A stretch of DNA of 32,492 bases, taken from assembly GCA_944383935.1 (NCBI GenBank), contig CALWRK010000006.1:1-32492 (forward strand), given 5' to 3'. The notes under the pieces are model-generated. The model was not told the origin of the DNA. It worked only from the letters and a program-made list of their open reading frames with translations, and did not search any database. The position numbers and the translations under genes were made by a program. The stretch is from an uncultured Clostridia bacterium (GTDB lineage Bacteria; Bacillota; Clostridia; Christensenellales; UBA3700). Within the stretch, counting starts at the first letter, position 1. Each line of letters starts with the position of its first letter. Positions 1 to 9,914 of the stretch are shown here, piece after piece.

Positions 1-240
1 TTCGGCCTCTTCCTGCGCGCCTTCTTCTGCGGCTGCCTTACGGGCGGCCTCTTCTTCGGCAGCTTTGCGAGCAGCCTCTTCCTGCGCGGCTTTTTCGGCA
101 GCAGCTTTGCGAGCAGCCTCTTCCTGCGCGGCTTTTTCGGCAGCAGCCTTGCGAGCGGCCTCCTCCTGCGCGGCTTTTTCGGCAGCAGCCTTGCGAGCGG
201 CCTCTTCCTCGGCAGCTTTGCGAGCAGCCTCCTCCTGCGC
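1..240. repeat. 42-bp coding tandem repeat (Ala/Glu/Lys linker)
   Basis: Near-identical units recur every 42 bp: the CTGCGCGGC core begins at 82, 124 and 166, and more degenerate units lie on both sides. The period is a multiple of three and encodes 14-residue helical units in the reverse-strand protein. Such arrays change length by slippage or recombination, and they are also where short-read assemblies collapse, so the copy number here may be unreliable. Confidence 0.8.
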
Positions 241-450
241 TGCCTTAGCGGCTTCTTCTTCCGCCTGTTTTGCGGATTCGTCCGCTTCCATGGCAGCTTG
301 CTTCTTCTTATGAGCGGCGGTTGCGGCTATGGCCGAACCTATTATGATGGCGATCAATGCGACCGCGACGATAATCAATGCATAGAGCGGGAAATCCGTT
401 CCGTTGATGGAGAACATGGGAGTTTCCATAGTATGAGCGAAATCATTCAT
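1..450 (-). CDS. Membrane-anchored Ala/Glu/Lys-rich coiled-coil repeat protein (partial)
   Basis: The reading frame starts at the ATG at 450-448 (reverse strand) and stays open to the window edge, giving 150 residues with the C-terminus missing. A purine-rich ribosome site (GGAGAGA, about 457-463) supports this start. Residues 1-20 are a short polar head, about 21-47 form one hydrophobic segment (beginning LYALIIVAVALIAIII), and then HKKK leads into a charged Ala/Glu/Lys/Arg/Gln tract. The tract is made of near-identical 14-residue units (QEEAARKAAAEKAA), matching a 42-bp DNA period. I infer an N-terminally anchored protein, with a short outside head, a basic stop-transfer and a long cytoplasmic helix; TolA and other repeat linkers look similar. 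The missing C-terminal domain would decide the function. I do not recognise the gene. Confidence 0.75.
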   Translation of the reverse strand, partial: MNDFAHTMETPMFSINGTDFPLYALIIVAVALIAIIIGSAIAATAAHKKKQAAMEADESAKQAEEEAAKAAQEEAARKAAEEEAARKAAAEKAAQEEAARKAAAEKAAQEEAARKAAAEKAAQEEAARKAAEEEAARKAAAEEGAQEEAE

Positions 451-480
451 AAAAAATCTCTCCTTTTTATTAATAATATT

Positions 481-509
481 ATTATATCATCGCGCGCGCG
501 AAAAGTAAA
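481..509 (-). promoter_or_regulatory. Promoter of the coiled-coil repeat protein
   Basis: On the reverse strand TTTACT (509-504) is followed after 17 bp by TATAAT (486-481), which is preceded by TG one base upstream (extended -10). The expected start is near 474, about 24 nt before the ATG at 450. The spacer contains a (CG)5 tract at 491-500, which is unusual in an otherwise AT-rich spacer region. Confidence 0.65.
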
Positions 510-520
510 CTCTTATTAAG

Positions 521-540
521 TGAATTTTACGAAAAATTCA
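521..540. promoter_or_regulatory. Inverted repeat in divergent intergenic region, possible operator
   Basis: TGAATTTT (521-528) and AAAATTCA (533-540) form a perfect 8-bp inverted repeat with a 4-nt loop between the divergent coiled-coil gene and the ZIP transporter gene. There is no GC-rich stem and no trailing T-run, so it looks more like a protein-binding palindrome than a terminator. A metal-responsive repressor site is a guess from the neighbouring transporter only. The rest of 451-647 shows only the two promoters listed. Confidence 0.35.
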
Positions 541-612
541 ACAGCATACTGTTTAATTTACAGGGCATTTACATAGACGGAGGACGATAAAATTTTTCAC
601 GGAAAATTTAGC

Positions 613-639
613 TTGCATATCGCACAAAAAAGATATAAA
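613..639 (+). promoter_or_regulatory. Putative promoter of the ZIP transporter gene
   Basis: TTGCAT (613-618) and TATAAA (634-639) are separated by 15 bp, which is shorter than the ideal 17. Initiation about 7 nt after the -10 would fall near 646, two bases before the ATG at 648. No Shine-Dalgarno sequence precedes that ATG, so the transcript would be essentially leaderless if both calls are right. Confidence 0.45.
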
Positions 640-647
640 ATATACCT

Positions 648-1409
648 ATGTGGTGGGAAGCATTATTGTGGAGTATGTTGGCAGGAGTGGGCGGCACTTT
701 GATAGGCGCCCTCATTCCCGTATCTGTTCACGGCAGGGGCGAGAAGATTTTAAGCGCGCTCATGGCATTCACCGCCGGATTTATGGCGGCGCTGGTGTTC
801 TTGGACGTATTGCCCGAATCGCTGGAAGCCGGCGGGCGGATATGGATAACTCTGCTGTTCGCCTTTTTGGGAGCGGCAATCGTGTTTTGTGCCGGACTTA
901 TATTGGACAAGAGGACGGGAGAACACAAGCACGATGAGGAAGAATCTCTTCCCGATTTGCACAGTGCGGAGGGGAAGAGGGAGTTATATGTGGGGCTGTC
1001 GCTCGCAGTGGCGCTGGTATTGCACAATATTCCGGAAGGCATGATGATCGGCACTCTTGCGGGGGAAGGCTCTGCATGGTTTGCAGCCCTGCTCATAGCC
1101 CTGCACAACATCCCGGAGGGTATAGCCATGTCTGCGGCATTCGGCAAATCGGGCATGAGGCGATGGCTGGGCGTGCTGATAGCCGCGTCTACCGGACTTG
1201 CGGCGGTGGCGGGCGCACTGATAGGGTATTTCGTAAGCAATATTTCGGGAGTACTCACGGGTATGTGCCTGGCTCTGTCTGCGGGCGCGATGCTCTACAT
1301 CATCTTTGACGATATGCTCGCAGAAGCGTATGCGCGCACCAAATGCAAGAAGGTGGCGGCGTTCGCCATACTTGGCATAATTGCGGGTGCACTCATACTT
1401 TGGGAGTGA
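648..1409 (+). CDS. ZIP family divalent metal transporter (ZupT-like)
   Basis: A 253-residue membrane protein with about eight hydrophobic segments. The two ZIP signature motifs are explicit: HNIPEG at residues 126-131 and again at 153-158, in the fourth and fifth membrane helices, where family members bind Zn2+, Fe2+ or Mn2+. A loop rich in His and acidic residues (EHKHDEEE, about 92-99) lies between helices 3 and 4, the usual place for the variable metal-binding loop. ZIP proteins move metal into the cytoplasm; substrate cannot be told from sequence. The gene ends one base before the sua5 start, so the two are probably co-transcribed. The ATG at 648 has no ribosome site; an in-frame ATG at 675 is the alternative. 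Confidence 0.9.
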   Translation: MWWEALLWSMLAGVGGTLIGALIPVSVHGRGEKILSALMAFTAGFMAALVFLDVLPESLEAGGRIWITLLFAFLGAAIVFCAGLILDKRTGEHKHDEEESLPDLHSAEGKRELYVGLSLAVALVLHNIPEGMMIGTLAGEGSAWFAALLIALHNIPEGIAMSAAFGKSGMRRWLGVLIAASTGLAAVAGALIGYFVSNISGVLTGMCLALSAGAMLYIIFDDMLAEAYARTKCKKVAAFAILGIIAGALILWE

Positions 1410-1410
1410 T

Positions 1411-2403
1411 ATGAAAACGGAAATATTAAGCGGAAAAGAAGGCATAATAAAAGGCGCGGCGATAGTCCGTGCCGGAGGCGTGGTGGCATTTCCCACGGAA
1501 ACGGTGTACGGGCTTGCGGCAAACGCATACAATCCGGACGCGGTGAGGGCGGTGTTTGCCGCAAAGGGCAGACCCATGGACAACCCCCTTATAGTTCATC
1601 TGTCCGACAAAAGGGATATCCCGCAAGTTACCCGCGGGTTTGACAGGAAGTACGAAGCGCTCATAAACGCATTCATGCCCGGACCTTTGACGCTGGTCAT
1701 GCCCAGGAAGGAGAATATCCCCGACGAAGTTACGGCGGGATTGAACACAGTGGGCGTGCGCGTACCGTCCAATAAGACGGCGTCCGAGTTCATAGCCGCG
1801 TGCGGCGTGCCCATAGCCGCTCCGTCTGCAAACCTCTCCACCCGAATAAGCCCCACTACCGCCATGCACGTTTATGAGGATATGAAAGGCAGAATCCCCC
1901 TTATAATAGACGGAGGAGAGTGCAACGTGGGCATAGAATCCACAGTGCTGGATATAACGGGCGATGTGCCCGTAGTGCTGCGTCCGGGCGCCGTAACTGC
2001 GGAGATGATAGCGGCGGTGCTGGGCGCGGACGTGAAATCGCATACGGGTAAGGTGCTGGCGGCGGCGCCCGCTCCGGGCATGAAGTACAAGCATTACGCC
2101 CCCTCGTGCGAGTGTGTGGTGGCAGAGAACATCGCCTCTGCGATAAACTGTTACGAAAGGCAGAAGGAGGAGGGAAAAGACCCCATCATTTTGTGCAGGA
2201 GGGAGCATCTACCCCAGCTAATAGGAAAGAGGTGCATAGATTTGGGAGAGGGGGACGCAGAGGTGTGTCGCAACGTATATTCCGCTCTGCACAGAGGGGA
2301 AAAGATAGCCGATTTCATCATATGCGAAGATTTGGGAGCGTCGGGAGTGGCTGCTTCCGTTATGAACAGGGTGAATAAAGCGGCGGGAGGAAAGAGAGTA
2401 TGA
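1411..2403 (+). CDS. Threonylcarbamoyl-AMP synthase (Sua5/TsaC family)
   Basis: The 330-residue product has the full two-domain Sua5 layout. The N-terminal YrdC domain includes FPTETVYGLAANA (about 27-39), KGRPMDNPL (52-60), the PGPLTLVM segment and the SANLS strand, which bind ATP, threonine and bicarbonate. A PGMKYKHYAP linker leads to the smaller C-terminal Sua5 domain. The enzyme makes threonylcarbamoyl-AMP, which TsaB/D/E use for the t6A37 modification of ANN-decoding tRNAs. The ATG at 1411 is chosen because GGGAG lies 5 nt upstream and because the MKTEIL start matches the family; an upstream TTG is possible but overlaps the transporter gene. The stop overlaps the next gene (ATGA). Confidence 0.93.
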   Translation: MKTEILSGKEGIIKGAAIVRAGGVVAFPTETVYGLAANAYNPDAVRAVFAAKGRPMDNPLIVHLSDKRDIPQVTRGFDRKYEALINAFMPGPLTLVMPRKENIPDEVTAGLNTVGVRVPSNKTASEFIAACGVPIAAPSANLSTRISPTTAMHVYEDMKGRIPLIIDGGECNVGIESTVLDITGDVPVVLRPGAVTAEMIAAVLGADVKSHTGKVLAAAPAPGMKYKHYAPSCECVVAENIASAINCYERQKEEGKDPIILCRREHLPQLIGKRCIDLGEGDAEVCRNVYSALHRGEKIADFIICEDLGASGVAASVMNRVNKAAGGKRV

Positions 2404-2855
2404 AAGTTTTATTTGTATGCACGGGCAACACTTGTCGCTCGCCCATGGCGCAGGCGATACTCACGCACAAGGCAAAACAGCAGCGTTTGGATATCAGCGC
2501 GGACAGCGCCGCCATCATGATGACATACGGGGAGAGGATGAATCCAAAGGCGATTGAGGCGCTTAAAAAAATGGGGATAACCGGTTTTTCACACGCTTCT
2601 CAGCCCGTTACGCCGCGCCTTGTGAACGAGAGCGATTTTGTCGTTACAATGACGTGGGAACAGCGTGCAACCCTCGCGGTGGTGATAGACGACGATAAGC
2701 TCGCGTCGTTCAGCGAAGTAGCGCCTTACGGCGATATAACCGACCCCTACGGCGGAGATCAGGCGGAATACGACAGATGCGCGCAGGTGCTGGATAAGGC
2801 GATAGACTGCCTCATTTCTTATATAAAAGGCAGATTTTTCGAGGGAAAAGCGTAA
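2400..2855 (+). CDS. Low-molecular-weight phosphatase, probable protein-arginine phosphatase (YwlE-type)
   Basis: A 151-residue protein beginning with the P-loop CTGNTCRS: Cys7 would be the nucleophile and Arg13 binds phosphate, and DPYGG carries the general acid Asp115. This is the whole low-molecular-weight protein tyrosine phosphatase fold at normal length. Threonine at position 11, in place of the bulky residue of tyrosine-specific enzymes, is the published determinant of phospho-arginine specificity in Bacillus YwlE. I therefore infer that it reverses McsB-type arginine phosphorylation; the McsB kinase is not in this window. The start overlaps the sua5 stop, suggesting translational coupling. 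Sua5, YwlE and RpiB are also neighbours in Bacillus subtilis. Confidence 0.88.
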   Translation: MKVLFVCTGNTCRSPMAQAILTHKAKQQRLDISADSAAIMMTYGERMNPKAIEALKKMGITGFSHASQPVTPRLVNESDFVVTMTWEQRATLAVVIDDDKLASFSEVAPYGDITDPYGGDQAEYDRCAQVLDKAIDCLISYIKGRFFEGKA

Positions 2856-2927
2856 AGACCTATCTTTACGGGATTGCGGCGGACGTGAGATTACGGCAAA
2901 ATTTACCTTTTTGTCTAAAATTACATC

Positions 2928-2956
2928 TTGAAAAAGAAAATACATTGTGATATAAT
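2928..2956 (+). promoter_or_regulatory. Promoter of rpiB and probably the V-ATPase operon
   Basis: TTGAAA (2928-2933) and TATAAT (2951-2956) with a 17-bp spacer and an extended -10 TG at 2948-2949. This is among the best sigma-A-type promoters in the window. Transcription would begin near 2963, just upstream of the GGAGG ribosome site at 2969-2973. Confidence 0.8.
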
Positions 2957-2977
2957 GTTGACAAATACGGAGGTTTC

Positions 2978-3427
2978 ATGAAAATAGCCATAGGATGTGA
3001 CCACGGCGGCATAATATTAAAGCAGGCGGTCACGGAAGAATTGAAAAAAAGAGGAATACAGGTGGAGGATAAGGGGTGCTTCGATACCTCATCCGTGGAT
3101 TATCCCGATTATGCATTGGCGGTGGCGGAGGACGTATCCTCCGGCAGGTGCGACAAAGGCATACTCATGTGCGGAACGGGCATAGGCATCTCCATCGCAG
3201 CGAACAAGGTCAAGGGCATAAGATGCGCGGTGTGTCACGACGTATTCACCGCGACTATGTGCTCCGCGCACAACAACGCAAATATCCTCGCCATGGGCGG
3301 CAGGGTGATAACTCCCGAACTGGCGGAGAAGATGGTCGCGGCATGGCTGGACACTCCCTTTGAAGGGGGCAGGCACACAAGCAGGGTTAACAAGATAACG
3401 GCAATAGAGGAAAAATATTTCAAATAA
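2978..3427 (+). CDS. rpiB: Ribose-5-phosphate isomerase B
   Basis: The 149-residue protein matches the RpiB/LacAB fold along its length: KIAIGCDHGG at the N-terminus (Asp8, His9), SVDYPDYA, and the MCGTGIGISIAANK loop holding Cys65, the catalytic base of the family, then CSAHNNANILAMGGR. It interconverts ribose 5-phosphate and ribulose 5-phosphate in the non-oxidative pentose phosphate pathway. GGAGG lies 4 nt before the ATG. Only 17 nt separate its stop from the first V-ATPase gene and no terminator is visible, so the strong upstream promoter probably also drives the ATPase genes. An allose-6-phosphate isomerase role is possible for this family but there is no allose gene nearby. Confidence 0.93.
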   Translation: MKIAIGCDHGGIILKQAVTEELKKRGIQVEDKGCFDTSSVDYPDYALAVAEDVSSGRCDKGILMCGTGIGISIAANKVKGIRCAVCHDVFTATMCSAHNNANILAMGGRVITPELAEKMVAAWLDTPFEGGRHTSRVNKITAIEEKYFK

Positions 3428-3444
3428 ACTCTCTAAGGGAAATT

Positions 3445-3778
3445 ATGATGGAAGAAAAAAAGCCGGATATGGGCGAAGTCGTCAAAAACATCCTTGAAGC
3501 GGAGGCGCGGGCGGAGGAGATAACCGCAAACGCCAAGGCAAAGTGCAAGGAGATAACCGCCGATGCCGAGGCGGAAGCCGCCGCCATAAAAGCGCAGAGC
3601 GAAGAGCAGGTAAAGGACAAGCTGCGTCAGGAGGCGGGAGAGGCGGCGCTTAGGGCAAACCGTTTGAGCGAACTTGCGCGCAAGCAGTGCAGTGAAGAGC
3701 AAGAAAGACTTGCCAAATTGGCGCACGACAACTCATCGCAGGCGGTGAAGATAATTTTGGAGCGGTTGACAAACAGAT

Positions 3779-3789
<11 letters not shown>
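3445..3789 (+). CDS. V-type ATPase peripheral stalk subunit (G/H, NtpF-like)
   Basis: A 114-residue, highly charged, almost wholly helical protein rich in Ala, Glu and Lys, expected to form a long coiled coil. Together with subunit E it should make the stator stalk that holds the A/B head against the membrane sector. Assignment rests on composition, length and its position immediately before subunit I, as in the Enterococcus ntp operon (F-I-K-E-C-G-A-B-D). Two consecutive ATGs (3445 and 3448) are possible; the AAGGGA ribosome site is 4 nt from the first and 7 nt from the second. The 3' end overlaps the subunit I gene by 11 bp. Confidence 0.82.
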
Positions 3790-6267
<2,478 letters not shown>

Positions 6268-6270
6268 GAT

Positions 6271-6855
6271 ATGAACGATAAGAATGCGGTAATAGCCAAG
6301 ATAATATCGGACGCAGAGGCGGCGGCAGGCGAACGGGAGCGCATTGCGTCGGAAAAGGCGGAAGCGCTCGTATCATCCGCGCGCAAGGCGGCAGCGGCGT
6401 ATATGCAAAAGATGCTCGCCGGCGGAGATGAGCGGGTGGAACAGATACTTTCCCGCTCGCGCAGCGTGGACGCGTTGGATACGCGCCGCGAACTTTCCGC
6501 GTGCAAGAGTAGGCTTACGGACGAGGCGTTTTCCGCCGCGGCGCAAGAGTTGAAAAAGGACAAAAAGGCGTATAAGGCATTTCTCACGCGCTGCATTTCC
6601 GCAAATGCGGAGGACGGGGACGAAGTGGTCATATGCGCAGAGGACGAAAAAGTTATTACGCCCGCATTTGTAGCCGGCATAGCCAAAAGCGCGAAGATAA
6701 AGCTGAAACTCTCTTCAAAAAGAGGGAGCTTTGCGGGCGGCGTGATACTTTCGGGCAAGAAATACGACAAGAATCTCACGCTGGAAGAAGAGCTGCGCCT
6801 TGTCAGGCAGGAGTGCGAAGCAGAGGTGGCGGCGGCTTTGTTCAAGGGAGAATAA
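6271..6855 (+). CDS. V-type ATPase subunit E (peripheral stalk)
   Basis: A 194-residue protein with an N-terminal helical half (IAKIISDAEAAAGERERIASEK) that pairs with the G/H subunit and a C-terminal alpha/beta half with the family pattern SFAGGVIL followed by LRLVRQECEAEVAAALF, which caps the A3B3 head. Length is typical for bacterial NtpE. The gene lies 3 nt after the K stop and abuts the C gene. Sequence identity in this subunit is always low, so the call leans on operon position as well as the SFAGGVIL region. Confidence 0.88.
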   Translation: MNDKNAVIAKIISDAEAAAGERERIASEKAEALVSSARKAAAAYMQKMLAGGDERVEQILSRSRSVDALDTRRELSACKSRLTDEAFSAAAQELKKDKKAYKAFLTRCISANAEDGDEVVICAEDEKVITPAFVAGIAKSAKIKLKLSSKRGSFAGGVILSGKKYDKNLTLEEELRLVRQECEAEVAAALFKGE

Positions 6856-7821
6856 ATGGCTGAACTCATTTACGCAGCATCCATAGCCAGGTCGCTGGAA
6901 AACACCCTTCTGGGATCGGAAAAGATAACCAGAATGGTTTTTGCCGAAAATTATGAGGCGGCGGTCAAGATATTGCAAGAGAGCGGCTTCGGGAATATGA
7001 GCGACGGCGGCGTGGACGGAATGATAGCCGCCGAGGAGGTAAAGCTCGCGCGGTTCATGAAAGAGGCGGGAGGAATAAAAGGATTGTCCGGCTTTGCGCT
7101 GACAAACGACTATCACAACGCCAAGGCGCTGATGAAGGCGAAGTACGGAGGAATATCCGACCCCTCGTTTATGCTTGCGCCCGCAGGAGAGATAGACGTC
7201 GACTTACTCAAAGACGCCGTTATGAACGACAGTTACGACGCACTCTTTCCTCGGCTTGCCCAGGCGCTCACGCATATAGACGTGTATTTTGCCTCCAATC
7301 CGCACTCCGGCAGGTATATCGACGAGGTCTTGGACAAGGCGATGTACGCGCACATTCTTGAAGTGAGCAAGAAGGTCAAGAGTGTGGAAAAGTATTGGGT
7401 GACGGAGATAGATTACGCCAATGTCGAAAGCCTTTTACGCATAAAGAAAGCGGGCGGGCGCGAGAGTGAATTCAAATCTGCGTTTATTTCCGGCGGGAGT
7501 ATAGGAGAGGACGCACTCTGCGCGCTTTTTGAGGAAGAAGAGGCGGTTGTGGAGGAAAAACTCAAATACACCTCCGTATCTAGGGGTATGGCGGAGTACG
7601 CTTCCACCAAATCTTTTGCCCGGCTGGAAGCGTGCAAGGACAATGCGCAGCTGGAAATATTCAAAGCAGACAGGTACGATGTGTTCTCCGTGGCGCCAAT
7701 CGCGGGATATTATGTGGCAAAAAAATCCGAATTAAAGGCGGTGAAGATGATAACCACGCTGCAAAAGATAGGCGCGGATAAATCGCTCATAAAAGAGAGG
7801 TTGAGGGAGTTCTATGTATAG
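6856..7821 (+). CDS. V-type ATPase subunit C (NtpC, d-type central stalk)
   Basis: A 321-residue, mostly helical protein of the V-ATPase AC39/subunit d family, which forms the funnel linking the rotor ring to the central shaft (D and F). Family features are the YAASIARSLENTLL start, the ALTNDYHNAKALMKAKYGG region and the C-terminal EIFKADRYDVFSVAPIAGYY segment with the closing [10 protein letters not shown]. The start follows the E stop directly, and the last 8 bp overlap the start of the F gene. Expected length is about 320-340 residues, so it is complete. Confidence 0.92.
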   Translation: MAELIYAASIARSLENTLLGSEKITRMVFAENYEAAVKILQESGFGNMSDGGVDGMIAAEEVKLARFMKEAGGIKGLSGFALTNDYHNAKALMKAKYGGISDPSFMLAPAGEIDVDLLKDAVMNDSYDALFPRLAQALTHIDVYFASNPHSGRYIDEVLDKAMYAHILEVSKKVKSVEKYWVTEIDYANVESLLRIKKAGGRESEFKSAFISGGSIGEDALCALFEEEEAVVEEKLKYTSVSRGMAEYASTKSFARLEACKDNAQLEIFKADRYDVFSVAPIAGYYVAKKSELKAVKMITTLQKIGADKSLIKERLREFYV

Positions 7822-8140
7822 CGATAAACTTGCCGTAATAGGGGATAAAGATATAGTTCTCGCCTTCAAGGCGGCGGGTATGGACGTATTTGCCGCCCAA
7901 AGCGCGTCGGAGGCGGAAGGAGTGCTGAAAAAGCACGCGAAAGAATACTGCGTCATCTTCATCACGGAAGATCTGGCGGCAGGCATGGGCGAAACGTTGG
8001 AAAAATATAAGCGCAAGGCGTATCCCACGCTCATCCCCATCCCTTCGTCCTCGGGCAGTACAGGACTGGGAATGGCGGGAATAAAGGCGGACGTGGAGCG
8101 CGCCGTAGGCACGGATATATTGTTTAACAAGGAAGGCTGA
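7814..8140 (+). CDS. V-type ATPase subunit F (NtpG)
   Basis: A 108-residue Rossmann-like protein of the ATP-synthase F family: [22 protein letters not shown] near the start, [11 protein letters not shown] in the middle, and [31 protein letters not shown] at the end, which matches the conserved IP-x-G-x-G-x6-I-x-VERAVG region (only short segments are conserved). Subunit F binds D in the central rotor and modulates ATP hydrolysis. It sits between C and A, the standard operon place, with an 8-bp overlap with C and 2 nt before A. Confidence 0.93.
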   Translation: MYSDKLAVIGDKDIVLAFKAAGMDVFAAQSASEAEGVLKKHAKEYCVIFITEDLAAGMGETLEKYKRKAYPTLIPIPSSSGSTGLGMAGIKADVERAVGTDILFNKEG

Positions 8141-8142
8141 TC

Positions 8143-9906
8143 ATGGCAAGCAAGAAAAAGGGTAAGATAGTAAAGGTGGCAGGGCCGCTCATCGTTGCGG
8201 AAGGTCTGGACGACGCCAAGATGTTCGACGTAGTGCGCGTCAGTTCCCGCAGTCTCATCGGAGAGGTGATAGAGATGAGAGGGGACAGGGCGTCTATACA
8301 GGTATACGAGGAAACGGGCGGTTTGGGACCGGGCGAGGAAGTCGTCACCACGGGAGCTCCGCTCTCCGTAGAGTTGGGTCCGGGGCTGCTGGAAGGCATA
8401 TATGACGGCATACAGCGCCCGCTGCGCAAGCTGATGGAAGTGAGCGGAGAGAGAATAGGCAGAGGCATAGATATGCCCGCCATAGACCATGAAAAAAAGT
8501 GGAAATTCACTCCCGCCGTGAGTAAGGGAGTTGCGGTTACGGGAGGCGACATAATAGGCACTGTCAGGGAAAACAGCGTAGTGGAGCACCGCATAATGGT
8601 GCCGCCGAATGTATCCGGCACTATTAAGAGCATAAAAGAGGGCGAATTCACCGTGGACGAGGTCGTGTGTACGCTGAACGGCGCAAAAGGGGACATAAAG
8701 CTCACCATGATGCAGAAGTGGCCCGTGCGAATAGGGCGTCCGTATAAGGGGAAGATGTCCCCCGCTATGCCTCTCATATCCGGACAGAGGGTGATAGACA
8801 CCTTCTTCCCGGTAGCCAAGGGCGGTGCGGCGTGCATTCCCGGACCTTTCGGCAGCGGCAAGACGGTGGTCCAGCATCAGTTGGCGAAATGGGCGGATGC
8901 GGACATAATCGTCTATGTCGGTTGCGGAGAGCGCGGCAATGAGATGACGGACGTGTTGAACGAATTTCCGCAGCTTACAGACCCCAAGAGCGGTCAGCCG
9001 CTGATGAAGAGGACGGTGCTCATAGCCAATACGTCGGATATGCCCGTGGCGGCGCGCGAAGCCTCCATATATACGGGAATAACCATAGCGGAATACTTCC
9101 GCGACATGGGGTATAACGTGGCTATCATGGCGGACTCATCTTCACGCTGGGCGGAAGCGCTCAGGGAGATGTCCGGCAGACTGGAAGAGATGCCGGGCGA
9201 AGAGGGATATCCCGCATATCTGTCCTCCCGTCTTGCAAGCTATTATGAGCGTGCGGGCGTGGTGCGCACTTTGGGAACGGACAACAGGGTAGGTTCAGTT
9301 ACTGCCATTTCCGCCGTATCGCCTCCGGGCGGAGACCTCTCCGAGCCAGTATCACAGGCTACGCTGAGAATAGTTAAGGTATTCTGGGGGCTTTCCTCCT
9401 CCCTGGCGTATAAGAGGCATTTTCCCGCGATAGATTGGATAGCCAGCTACTCCCTCTATGCGGACAAGATGACGCAGTGGTATGGAGAAAATGTAAATTC
9501 TCGCTGGGTGGAACAGCGCAACGCCGCCATGGCTATTTTGCAAGAGGAGTCGGGTTTGAACGAGATAGTCAGACTCGTGGGCATGGACGCGCTTTCCCCC
9601 GAGGACAGGCTGACCATGGAAACGGCGAAATCCATAAGAGAGGACTATTTGCATCAGGACGCTTTCAACGAAGTGGACACATATGCGTCCCTGCAAAAGC
9701 AATACGCCATGCTAAAACTCATACTGGATTGCTACAAACTGTCCAAGGACGCGCTGGAAAAAGGCGCGGATTTGGACGACCTTTTGGCTGTGAGCAGCCG
9801 TGAGAAGATAGGCAGATGTAAATATATTCCGGAAAACGAAATGGGCAGATTCGAAGAGATAGGCAGGCAGATGGCAGGCGAGATAAAGCAGCTGATAAAT
9901 GCGTGA
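8143..9906 (+). CDS. V-type ATPase catalytic subunit A
   Basis: A 587-residue catalytic subunit. An N-terminal beta-barrel is followed by the non-homologous bulge domain (about 115-185) that marks A-type subunits, then the nucleotide domain with Walker A GPFGSGKT (234-241) and the catalytic glutamate in GCGERGNE (Glu263). The arrangement [29 protein letters not shown] is also diagnostic (only part is quoted). It hydrolyses or makes ATP at the A/B interface. AAGGAAGG precedes the ATG at a normal distance. Length agrees with bacterial NtpA, and no key residue is missing. Confidence 0.97.
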   Translation: MASKKKGKIVKVAGPLIVAEGLDDAKMFDVVRVSSRSLIGEVIEMRGDRASIQVYEETGGLGPGEEVVTTGAPLSVELGPGLLEGIYDGIQRPLRKLMEVSGERIGRGIDMPAIDHEKKWKFTPAVSKGVAVTGGDIIGTVRENSVVEHRIMVPPNVSGTIKSIKEGEFTVDEVVCTLNGAKGDIKLTMMQKWPVRIGRPYKGKMSPAMPLISGQRVIDTFFPVAKGGAACIPGPFGSGKTVVQHQLAKWADADIIVYVGCGERGNEMTDVLNEFPQLTDPKSGQPLMKRTVLIANTSDMPVAAREASIYTGITIAEYFRDMGYNVAIMADSSSRWAEALREMSGRLEEMPGEEGYPAYLSSRLASYYERAGVVRTLGTDNRVGSVTAISAVSPPGGDLSEPVSQATLRIVKVFWGLSSSLAYKRHFPAIDWIASYSLYADKMTQWYGENVNSRWVEQRNAAMAILQEESGLNEIVRLVGMDALSPEDRLTMETAKSIREDYLHQDAFNEVDTYASLQKQYAMLKLILDCYKLSKDALEKGADLDDLLAVSSREKIGRCKYIPENEMGRFEEIGRQMAGEIKQLINA

Positions 9907-9914
9907 GGTGAAGT

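Noticed and set aside
65-313. Ser/Ala-rich plus-strand reading frame over the 42-bp repeat
   Set aside because: It is the antisense shadow of the reverse-strand coiled-coil gene, whose frame has a ribosome site, a promoter and a membrane helix.
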